From contig PSRF01000291.1 in the NCBI GenBank assembly GCA_003175865.1, positions 1 through 6,134 of the forward strand: a DNA stretch of 6,134 bases. Direction: 5' to 3'. Under the pieces are notes generated by a model. It was not told the origin of the DNA, made no database searches, and saw nothing but the letters and a program-made list of their open reading frames with translations. The first letter of the stretch is position 1. Every line of letters starts with the position of its first letter. The translations under genes and the position numbers were made by a program. This DNA comes from Blastocatellia bacterium (GTDB lineage Bacteria > Acidobacteriota > Blastocatellia > Pyrinomonadales > Pyrinomonadaceae). Below, one piece after another: positions 1 to 6,039 of this stretch.

Positions 1-37
1 TCGTGCACGCCGTGCAGCGAAAGTATTGACTTAAAAA
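1..37. other. Region downstream of the secreted-protein gene, with a small palindrome
   Basis: These bases lie after the TAG stop of the minus-strand gene. They hold a perfect 6-bp inverted repeat around one central base (TGCACG-C-CGTGCA, 4-16). No T-run follows it on the minus strand, so it is not a convincing intrinsic terminator. It may be a chance palindrome or a protein-binding site. Nothing else is visible before the window edge. Confidence 0.3.
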
Positions 38-1840
38 CTACTGCTTTTTCTTCTGAGGTTTTATCGCGGGCACAACTTCGAGGCATGGTTCGATCACGGC
101 CAGCGTTGTTAATGAACGAAGTACTTTGTCGGTCAGCGTCGCAGCTTGTATCAGTGACCCATCGAAGTCCGACTTCGCAACTTCGCTGAAAACAGTTTGC
201 GGATCAAATCCCGGTGTTGAAAAACCCGAGTAACTTCCAAAAGTCTTTCCTTCGATCTTAATCGTTACATACTGAACTGAAAAATCTGGCGATTCGAGAT
301 CATTTATCGCCTTGACGGCGTGTGCCAGCTCTTCAATTCCGCGGTTTGCATCAATACGCGTGTAAAAGTTCGCGAGAGCCAACAGCGCCCGCGCGGTTAC
401 GATTGTCTTCGGCGCCTTACTTGTTGCCTCGCCAAGTTCATTCAAGATTTCACGAACGCGAGTCTGATCCTTCGACTCCTTCAACAGTTCTTCAGCGATT
501 CTCGCGTAGAGGTAAGCACGCTGGTCCAGCTCCGTAGTCTTTGCTGCGAGCTCGTGTGCTTCTTCCAATTTTTTCTCAGCGATTAGCGACTGGCTACGAA
601 AGAAGTACAACCAGCTCAGCAACGGTTGTCGAACACTCTCATCTGAAATCTTTTCGATTGCCGCCACCACCTTGTCTAATGGAACGTCCCTGGCTCCTGT
701 TATCGCGAATGTCAGTTGCATATCGCGACGTCCAACATCGGTCTGCTTGTCTGCCGCCTCAACCTGTTCATCGAAAGTCAGTTTAGGCCGATTGGTTTCC
801 TCGATAGTTGAGGTGACTTGTTTTTGATTAGGAGCTGACAGCAACGCAAAGAGTTTGTCCTTTGCCTCAGTAGTTGCGGGCGCAAGGTCTGCTAGTGATT
901 GACTAATGGGATTCTCGAGTCTGCTTAGTGCCATCCACATCTGGGCCGAATCCGGAAACCGATTGGTTGAGACCGCATCGATCGGAGCTTGCAGGGCGGC
1001 TTGAACTCGAGTCAATAGGTGTTGGACGAAAAGTCGTTGCAGACGCACGTTAGGGAAGAAACCCTCCGGCAACTTGTAAATCATCCAGCCAGGCATTTCG
1101 CCGACTTCTCGGGAATTACCAAACGGATACGACGACAAATAGAGATACTCATCCATTGGGGCAGAGGCGTATGCCTGCAAAGCCTCTTCATAAAACTGAT
1201 CTGCTGCGAGTTTGTTCGCTTTCGACAGTTCATACAAATACAAAGGAAGCCAAAGCGACGCCGGATAACTCAAACTGGCTCTGGCGAATTTAATGCTGTT
1301 CGCTTGATCAGTACTGGCCAGACTATGCGCGAGTGTTAGCAACTTCTCATCGGTCTTTCGCCTCGCTTCTCTGGAGTTACTTTGAGGATTGTCAGAATCC
1401 GCTGTTTCATCAGCCATGATTTGTTCAGATAGTTTTTTCGCTTCATTGGGAGCACGCTTAGCGAACGCTGCGATCACTTTGTAGCGTTGGTCGGGCACAC
1501 TCGTGCGATGAAACTTGGAATCTTGTTTGTCATTATCGCCGTTCTCTTTGAAGTGTTGCTTCGCTAACTCAAAAGCTTCCAGAAATGTCGCGAGTGATTT
1601 GTCGCGTTCGTAAGGCCACAATAAATCGGCACTGCGAAGCAAAACATCGATGCGCTGAACTGGATTGTTAAATGTCTTCGACGAGGCAATCTGCTGTTGC
1701 AATGTGTCGATCGCGTTTTGGTGAGTGCAAAGGGGCGAGGTGCTAACCGAGCGTGAAGTTTTTTGATTGGAACTGGACGTTTGCGCCGCTGCAGTTGCCG
1801 AAATGGCGAGGAATAGAACACAGCAAGCAATCCGATTCAC
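38..1840 (-). CDS. Secreted helical-repeat (TPR-like) protein of unknown function
   Basis: A 600-residue protein that I do not recognise as a named family. Residues 1-20 form a Sec signal peptide: Asn-Arg, a hydrophobic core, then an Ala-rich end with likely cleavage near AAA|Q (19/20). No cysteine sits at the cleavage site, so it should be soluble after export rather than a lipoprotein. The rest is mostly amphipathic helix. Stretches near 118-145, 165-225 and 400-515 have the spacing of alpha-solenoid/TPR-type repeats, for example 'KLEEAHELAAKTTEL' around 424-438 followed by further paired helices. A short beta-like, Gly/Ser/Phe-rich insert lies near 525-545. The mature chain has only two cysteines, C38 and C586, near its two ends. 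The start is GTG, fixed by the signal peptide and by GGAG 7 nt upstream; the next in-frame Met is at residue 142. It follows the YpdA-like gene by 22 nt, so co-transcription is likely. A scaffold or binding role is inference only. Confidence 0.85.
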   Translation of the reverse strand: MNRIACCVLFLAISATAAAQTSSSNQKTSRSVSTSPLCTHQNAIDTLQQQIASSKTFNNPVQRIDVLLRSADLLWPYERDKSLATFLEAFELAKQHFKENGDNDKQDSKFHRTSVPDQRYKVIAAFAKRAPNEAKKLSEQIMADETADSDNPQSNSREARRKTDEKLLTLAHSLASTDQANSIKFARASLSYPASLWLPLYLYELSKANKLAADQFYEEALQAYASAPMDEYLYLSSYPFGNSREVGEMPGWMIYKLPEGFFPNVRLQRLFVQHLLTRVQAALQAPIDAVSTNRFPDSAQMWMALSRLENPISQSLADLAPATTEAKDKLFALLSAPNQKQVTSTIEETNRPKLTFDEQVEAADKQTDVGRRDMQLTFAITGARDVPLDKVVAAIEKISDESVRQPLLSWLYFFRSQSLIAEKKLEEAHELAAKTTELDQRAYLYARIAEELLKESKDQTRVREILNELGEATSKAPKTIVTARALLALANFYTRIDANRGIEELAHAVKAINDLESPDFSVQYVTIKIEGKTFGSYSGFSTPGFDPQTVFSEVAKSDFDGSLIQAATLTDKVLRSLTTLAVIEPCLEVVPAIKPQKKKQ

Positions 1841-1847
1841 GAGACTA

Positions 1848-1851
1848 CTCC
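1848..1851 (-). promoter_or_regulatory. Ribosome binding site supporting a GTG start
   Basis: On the minus strand GGAG lies 7 nt before the GTG codon at 1840-1838, inside the 22-nt gap after the YpdA-like gene. It supports GTG as the true start. The surrounding 9-mer CTACGGAGT also occurs before the plus-strand membrane-protein gene, with its GGAG at 4305-4308. Confidence 0.75.
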
Positions 1852-1862
1852 GTAGTTTCTTT

Positions 1863-2867
1863 TCATACCACAGGCGTCTGACTTACCCGCAGCTCGCGCG
1901 CGATCAACGGCACAATTCGGCGGGGCACGTCGATAGCAGCCTTGATGTGACGCGCATGAGTGAAATGCCCAGCGACGTATATTCCACGAACATTCGTCTC
2001 AAAAGTTTCAGGATCATAAACTGGAACTTCTGAAACCTTTCCTAACTCAGTTCCTACACCAAGAGACTTGAGAATAGTTAAGTCAGCATCACTACCAATG
2101 AGGACGAACACGACGTCATTCGGCAAAACAACAGACTCGCCAGTTTCTGTTGTTAATCGAACCTCAGTCTCAAGTATTTCATCAACTTGCTTGTAGAGGA
2201 TTACATTCAACCTGCCCGCAGCAATCTCCGCTTCAAGCGGTGTGCGTACCCAGTGTTTCATCGCTCCTGCCTTCGGATCTCGGTTCTCCCAATCTTCACG
2301 GAAGATGGCCATCGTAGTGCGCGCACCTTCCTGGGAAAGAGCCAATGCAGCCTCTGCAGCGCTGTTGCCACCACCGACGACGAGTGCCTCCTTGCGCACA
2401 TAAGCATACGGCTCCACGAAGTGATGATGGACCTTTGATAGATCTTCACCGAAAACATTTAAATGACGCGGGTATTCCATCGCTCCGATCGCGAAGAGAA
2501 CTCTGGAAGCGACATATTGATCACGATCTGTTAGCACCGAGAAACCACTATCAATGTTTCCGGTTAACACTTCGACCTTTTCGGCAGTGTTAATGTTCAG
2601 ATCGTTATCGAGTACGAAGTGAATGTAGTGTGAAAGCAACTCTTCGCGAGTTGGCTTCTCGCGAACAGGCTTTAGTGAACCCTCGCTCATCTCAATTTCG
2701 TTGGGCGTTGAAAACATTGTGCGACCAACGGGATATTTTCGAATGGTATCCGCGATGGTCCCTTTCTCGATTACGAGATAAGACAACCCTTCGCGTTGAG
2801 CAGCGTCAGCCGCAGAGAGCCCCGCCGGACCAGCACCGATGATTACGAGATCGAATGAGTTAAGCAT
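1863..2867 (-). CDS. YpdA-like FAD/NAD(P)-binding oxidoreductase (thioredoxin-reductase fold), cysteine-free
   Basis: A 334-residue flavoprotein of the two-dinucleotide-binding-domain class. The FAD Rossmann motif GAGPAG is at 11-16, followed by an acidic residue ending the second strand (E34). The block 'YPVGRTMFSTPNEIEMSEG' at 45-63 resembles the corresponding YpdA segment. The NAD(P) motif GGGNSAAEAAL is at 165-175, and the C-terminal FAD-contact motif GIYVAGHF is at 295-302. Length and block order fit the YpdA family, whose characterised Firmicutes members are bacillithiol-disulfide reductases. In those, a conserved cysteine lies in the first glycine motif (GGGPCG). Here that residue is Ala15, and the protein has no cysteine at all and no CxxC. 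It therefore cannot work by a thiol redox centre of its own. A ferredoxin-NADP-reductase-like or other NAD(P)H:FAD activity is an alternative. The start is chosen because the Rossmann strand begins at once. No clear Shine-Dalgarno precedes it; the heptamer repeat lies in that place. Cytoplasmic. Confidence 0.88.
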   Translation of the reverse strand: MLNSFDLVIIGAGPAGLSAADAAQREGLSYLVIEKGTIADTIRKYPVGRTMFSTPNEIEMSEGSLKPVREKPTREELLSHYIHFVLDNDLNINTAEKVEVLTGNIDSGFSVLTDRDQYVASRVLFAIGAMEYPRHLNVFGEDLSKVHHHFVEPYAYVRKEALVVGGGNSAAEAALALSQEGARTTMAIFREDWENRDPKAGAMKHWVRTPLEAEIAAGRLNVILYKQVDEILETEVRLTTETGESVVLPNDVVFVLIGSDADLTILKSLGVGTELGKVSEVPVYDPETFETNVRGIYVAGHFTHARHIKAAIDVPRRIVPLIARELRVSQTPVV

Positions 2868-2870
2868 ATG

Positions 2871-2963
2871 TCAGTGAGCTTTGTACTTTGTACTTCGCAG
2901 CTGACCCTGGCGCTCAATAACCACTCACTCCGAGGCACAAAGCACAAAGTACAAAGCACAGTG
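2871..2963. repeat. Inverted array of 7-bp repeats (CTTTGTA-type)
   Basis: The left arm has three heptads: CTTTGTA at 2879 and 2886, and the degenerate CTTCGCA at 2893. The right arm carries four in the opposite orientation: CACAAAG at 2936, CACAAAG at 2943, TACAAAG at 2950 and CACAGTG at 2957. GCTTTGTACTTTGTAC (2878-2893) pairs with 2942-2957 at 15 of 16 positions, with a loop of 48 nt. The array fills most of the gap between the phzF-like stop and the YpdA-like start and ends a few bases from the latter's ATG. No T-run follows on the minus strand, so it does not look like a simple terminator. The design resembles the short tandemly repeated heptamers described in cyanobacteria; the same origin is not implied. 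Confidence 0.8.
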
Positions 2964-2974
2964 TAGGAAGTACT

Positions 2975-3937
2975 TTAAACAAACACTTCACCCTTAGCGA
3001 CGACTGCCGACGCTCCTCCAACCTTAACTTCTTTGACAGCGCGTGTGTCGCCCTTTACGTCAAGATGAATGCGGCTCGGTCGTAGAATGAAATCGCCCTG
3101 TTCGATGACAAACTTAAAGCGACCGTCTTGCGGTTCCAACTCCAACGCTCCGTGATGGACCAAATATGCGCCCAACGCACCGCAAGCACTGCCTGTTGCT
3201 GGATCCTCGGGAATATTGTCTGCCGGCGCAAAGAAACGCGCGTGAGCTCTTGAGTTTCCGATTTCGAGGGTCTCGCGTGCGAAGACAAGAGCACCTGTTC
3301 CGCCGTGTCGCGTGTAGATTTCGCCGAGTAGCTGAGAGTTGATCTTGACATCACGCAGATCAGCCAAAGATCTCATCGGTACGGCGAGAGAGGGTAGACC
3401 AGTGCTGATCACCTGAATCGGCAAGCTCTCATCAAGATCTTCGCGCAGGCGTCCGAGTGCGCGTGCAAGCTCCGCCTGCTCATGTGGATCATCAATCTCT
3501 GCGAGCGTCTTGAACTCACCTTGCGTCATGACTACCTGCACTGGTTGGCGATCTTTGAATTGAACGTCGACAGGCAAAACACCAATCCCAACTTCATGAT
3601 GAATACGCGTCCGTCCTGTGCCGCCTTCGGGAAGAGGGACCACGCCTTCTCGCGCCAGCGCATTCCAGGTACCGACGACCGGATGACCAGCGAAGGGAAT
3701 CTCGCGCGTGGGCGTGAAGATGCGCAGACGACGAAGAACATCCGCGTTCGAATCGCTGTTCTTTTTACCGGTGTTGCCAGGAAGCACGAACACGGTTTCG
3801 GACAGATTCATTTCGCGAGCAATTTTCATCATCTGTTCATCAGTAATGCCTTGAGCTTCAGGGAAAACCGCTAGTGGATTGCCTTGAAAGCGCTTATCGG
3901 TAAAAACGTCGAGTTGAACAAAACGGTATTCGGGCAT
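2975..3937 (-). CDS. PhzF family phenazine-biosynthesis-like isomerase/epimerase
   Basis: A 320-residue protein with the hallmarks of the PhzF/DapF-like fold, two similar beta-barrel halves around a central helix. The N-terminus 'FVQLDVFTDKRFQGNPLAVF' (6-25) is the family signature. The catalytic glutamate is E47 in NLSETVFV. FAGHPVVGT (82-90) holds H85, and EDPATGSACGALGAYL (244-259) holds D245 and S250. These match the E45, H74, D208 and S213 set known for Pseudomonas PhzF, including the Asp-to-Ser spacing of five. An active isomerase or epimerase is therefore likely, but its substrate is not known. No other phenazine gene is present, so a phenazine role is not supported. The protein is somewhat longer than many members, with an extra polar loop at 55-66 (TGKKNSDSNADV). 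ATG at 3937 is chosen because the signature follows directly. Only a weak GGA lies upstream. It is first of three leftward genes, behind a possible promoter at 3973-4002. Cytoplasmic. Confidence 0.93.
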   Translation of the reverse strand: MPEYRFVQLDVFTDKRFQGNPLAVFPEAQGITDEQMMKIAREMNLSETVFVLPGNTGKKNSDSNADVLRRLRIFTPTREIPFAGHPVVGTWNALAREGVVPLPEGGTGRTRIHHEVGIGVLPVDVQFKDRQPVQVVMTQGEFKTLAEIDDPHEQAELARALGRLREDLDESLPIQVISTGLPSLAVPMRSLADLRDVKINSQLLGEIYTRHGGTGALVFARETLEIGNSRAHARFFAPADNIPEDPATGSACGALGAYLVHHGALELEPQDGRFKFVIEQGDFILRPSRIHLDVKGDTRAVKEVKVGGASAVVAKGEVFV

Positions 3938-3972
3938 TTGTTTAATCCATCATTTTCTGGAATTGGGTATGG

Positions 3973-4002
3973 ATCATCGCGTTAGAACAAACTACTCGTC
4001 AA
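3973..4002 (-). promoter_or_regulatory. Possible sigma-70 promoter for the phzF-like gene
   Basis: On the minus strand TTGACG (4002-3997) is followed after 18 bp by GATGAT (3978-3973), which matches TATAAT at four of six positions. It lies 36 bp before the start codon. The -35 is good and the -10 is weak, so this is only a candidate. Confidence 0.3.
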
Positions 4003-4016
4003 GCACACTGAAAATG

Positions 4017-4095
4017 TTTGTAGGAGCTGCTCTCCGTGGCCGCCCCAACGATCGTCTTGGTGCGAGGGGCGGCCACAGAGAGCCGCCCCTACAAA
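4017..4095. repeat. Long imperfect dyad with GC-rich 30-bp arms
   Basis: The left arm (4017-4046, TTTGTAGGAGC to GGCCGCCCC) and right arm (4066-4095, GGGGCGGCCAC to CCCCTACAAA) are reverse complements at 27 of 30 positions around a 19-nt loop. Two of the three mismatches become G-U pairs if the minus strand is transcribed. No target duplication or open reading frame is visible. It resembles the palindromic interspersed repeats found between genes in many soil bacteria and may be a REP- or MITE-like unit. It is more GC-rich than its flanks and lies between two divergent promoters, where an RNA hairpin or DNA cruciform could insulate transcription. Confidence 0.85.
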
Positions 4096-4117
4096 TTAGG
4101 GAGCTATCCGAAATTCA

Positions 4118-4147
4118 TTGACACTGCAAAAGTCGCCGGAGTATAAG
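4118..4147 (+). promoter_or_regulatory. Sigma-70-type promoter for the membrane-protein gene
   Basis: TTGACA (4118-4123, a perfect -35) is followed after 18 bp by TATAAG (4142-4147, five of six). Transcription would start near 4154 and give a leader of about 160 nt. It begins 22 bp after the right end of the long dyad. Confidence 0.65.
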
Positions 4148-4304
4148 GCGCTATCCTCGCTCGCTGCAGTTGTGATCTTGCGCCAATGCGGCGCTTCTTA
4201 CTCCTGAGATGACTGTCGATTCGTATCCTGCTTCGAAAAAGCGGATTAATCTCCAGCTCCGCTGTCGTATACCGGTTCGACGATAGAGAAACTTCAAGTT
4301 CTAC

Positions 4305-4308
4305 GGAG
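4305..4308 (+). promoter_or_regulatory. Ribosome binding site of the membrane-protein gene
   Basis: GGAG ends 6 nt before the ATG at 4315 and fixes that start. It lies in the 9-mer CTACGGAGT, which is also found before the GTG of the secreted-protein gene. Confidence 0.8.
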
Positions 4309-4314
4309 TCCCTG

Positions 4315-6039
4315 ATGAATCTGGGTACCCTCAATACCATCATCGCGCTCGTCATCGTCCTGCTCGTTCTAAGCCTCGTGGTCCAGAGCATTCAGACTGC
4401 ATTGAAGAAACTGTTCACGTTGAAATCGAAACAGTTGGAGGAGTCCTTAAGAGACCTTTACGATCAGGCAATTGGGACAGGGCCGGTGGCTGCTCCGGCC
4501 ACGGGTGTTTGGTCAAAGTTGGGGTGGTCCAAGCGAGTATGGTCAGATGAAGCACATAGTTTTACAAATGGAATATTGCAGCAGTTCAAGAATATCGGTC
4601 GAGTCACTCGCCTTGGTAATCCCGTGCTTGACTCTCTTTCGAAGGACGACCTCATCAAAGTAATTGCCAAGTTGGAATTGAAAACATTCTTTGCAGCGGA
4701 CGTCGAGAAGTTTCAGGACCTCTGCAATCAAATCAAGGCGCTTCGGGAGCAGGTCGACGCGCTGGCGACGAATCAACACCTGGTTGGTTCAGCGAGTGCA
4801 AAGATCTCACAACTGCGAGCAGTTCTCGCGCCGTTGTTCAATGACGTCCAATCTATTGTCGACGGCAATAACAAAGTAAAGCCGCAAGTTGTGTTTGGCG
4901 ATCTTCTGCGCCTGGGAACATTGAAAGTTGGTTCTGTGTTGGATCTGCTCGCTGAGGCACAGACAGCGATCAATGCAGAACTAGAAACAGCACGTAAGAG
5001 TTCACCGCCGGCTGACGTGACACTGTTGCGCGGAGTCGCCAATCAACTGGCTGGAATCGCAAAACTAGTTGGAGATTTAAGTCAGAAGTTTGATCAGGCA
5101 TTTGGGCCATTACGCGCGAGATTGACCCAGGTTGAAACGTGGTTCGACACCGTATCTCAGAGTTTTAATGAGAGATACACGCGCCACATGCGCACTGTTT
5201 CGATCTGCATTAGCATCGTCGTCGTAGTTCTACTGAACGCAAACTTCTTCCAGATTTATCGCAACATTTCCACCAACGAGGTTCAAAAGAACTTGATCGT
5301 TGAAGCTGGACCACAGTTGCTCGAAGAAGTCCGTAAGAGTCACGCCAATGCGCCGCAGTCATCCACTTCGACAGAACAAAAGAATGCCGAAGAGGCAGCA
5401 CAGACGACTCAGACACCTGGTCCCACTCCTTCAACGCAAAGTTCACCAGATTTAACTCCGGCTAATCGCCCTCAGTCCTCACTTCAGGAATCACAGTCAG
5501 GCAACGGCCAACCAGCCACACCCCAACCGACTCCATTGAACCTGAAGAAAGAAGCAGAAGAGACCAAACAGGCAATCGAAACATACGTGAATACTTACGA
5601 GCAGTTTGGGTTCTCACCGCTTAGCCTGACCCAGTTCAAGTCTTTCGTTCGGAGTAGCAGTCTGGTCAGTTTTTTGTGGGACTGCGACGGGCAAAGCACA
5701 CGATGGGGCTGCACCATCAAGCGTAGTGAGAAAGGTTTGATACTTAATAAAAGTGGCGTCGAGATACAAGCGGATTGCGTTGAGTCGGGTGGTGAAGCCA
5801 GAGGAATCGATTGTCGACCTGCGTGGCGTCCGCAAACGGCGAATGAATGGTGGATAGCTTTGAAGGGCAACGTCACAACAGTGCTTGGTTGGACAGTGAT
5901 GGTGATGTTGTTGAGTGTCGGTGCGCCGTTCTGGCAAGACACACTCGAGTCGCTCTTCGGAATTAAAAATCTGTTGCGCCAAAAGAGTGCGACACAGAAC
6001 GCGGAGACAAAGAGTGGCGCTGGTCAACCGAGATCTTGA
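4315..6039 (+). CDS. Three-helix membrane protein with cytoplasmic coiled coil and periplasmic four-cysteine module
   Basis: A 574-residue protein with no named function. Predicted membrane helices are at about 7-26, 294-313 and 518-539. The basic stretch after the first (KKLFTLKSK), the ERYTRHMR before the second and the KNLLRQK after the third place residues 27-293 and the C-terminus in the cytoplasm and 314-517 in the periplasm. The cytoplasmic part is helical, with coiled-coil-like heptads near 130-285. The periplasmic part starts with a Ser/Thr/Pro/Gln-rich linker (about 343-410), then a compact module with cysteines 457, 466, 488 and 500 and several tryptophans. Two blocks look conserved: WFD...Y.RH..T before and LNANFFQIYRNI at the end of helix 2, and LGWTVMVMLLSVGAPFW in helix 3. 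From memory these resemble a widespread family of uncharacterised membrane proteins with 'WFD...Y.RR' and 'GAPFWFD' motifs. Start set by GGAG at 6 nt. It has its own promoter and no co-directional neighbour in the window. Confidence 0.85.
   Translation: MNLGTLNTIIALVIVLLVLSLVVQSIQTALKKLFTLKSKQLEESLRDLYDQAIGTGPVAAPATGVWSKLGWSKRVWSDEAHSFTNGILQQFKNIGRVTRLGNPVLDSLSKDDLIKVIAKLELKTFFAADVEKFQDLCNQIKALREQVDALATNQHLVGSASAKISQLRAVLAPLFNDVQSIVDGNNKVKPQVVFGDLLRLGTLKVGSVLDLLAEAQTAINAELETARKSSPPADVTLLRGVANQLAGIAKLVGDLSQKFDQAFGPLRARLTQVETWFDTVSQSFNERYTRHMRTVSICISIVVVVLLNANFFQIYRNISTNEVQKNLIVEAGPQLLEEVRKSHANAPQSSTSTEQKNAEEAAQTTQTPGPTPSTQSSPDLTPANRPQSSLQESQSGNGQPATPQPTPLNLKKEAEETKQAIETYVNTYEQFGFSPLSLTQFKSFVRSSSLVSFLWDCDGQSTRWGCTIKRSEKGLILNKSGVEIQADCVESGGEARGIDCRPAWRPQTANEWWIALKGNVTTVLGWTVMVMLLSVGAPFWQDTLESLFGIKNLLRQKSATQNAETKSGAGQPRS

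Larger units (their letters stand above)
3938..4314. other. Divergent intergenic region
   Basis: This 377-bp gap between two divergent genes holds, from left to right, a weak minus-strand promoter (3973-4002), a 79-bp dyad (4017-4095), a strong-looking plus-strand promoter (4118-4147) and an approximately 160-nt leader ending in a good ribosome binding site. The leader contains a small hairpin (GCGCC 4180-4184, GGCGC 4190-4194) and two very short overlapping reading frames without ribosome binding sites. No tRNA or recognisable riboswitch is seen. Confidence 0.7.

Noticed and set aside
2878..2957. Intrinsic terminator between the PhzF-like and YpdA-like genes
   Set aside because: The stem is AT-rich, the loop is 48 nt and no T-run follows on the minus strand.
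3482..3874. 130-codon plus-strand open frame inside the PhzF-like gene
   Set aside because: The opposite strand encodes the PhzF-like protein with its catalytic motifs; this frame shows no domain of its own.
2975..3937. Phenazine biosynthesis locus
   Set aside because: Only a PhzF-type protein is present; no other phz-type gene is in the window, and PhzF homologues occur widely outside phenazine producers.
4017..4095. Insertion sequence remnant with target duplication
   Set aside because: The arms are clear, but no flanking direct repeat and no transposase fragment can be seen, so it is called only a dyad repeat.
4104..4391. 95-codon minus-strand open frame over the leader and the start of the membrane-protein gene
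   Set aside because: It is antisense to a clear promoter and to the first membrane helix, has no family resemblance, and has Arg/Ser-rich composition typical of a shadow frame.
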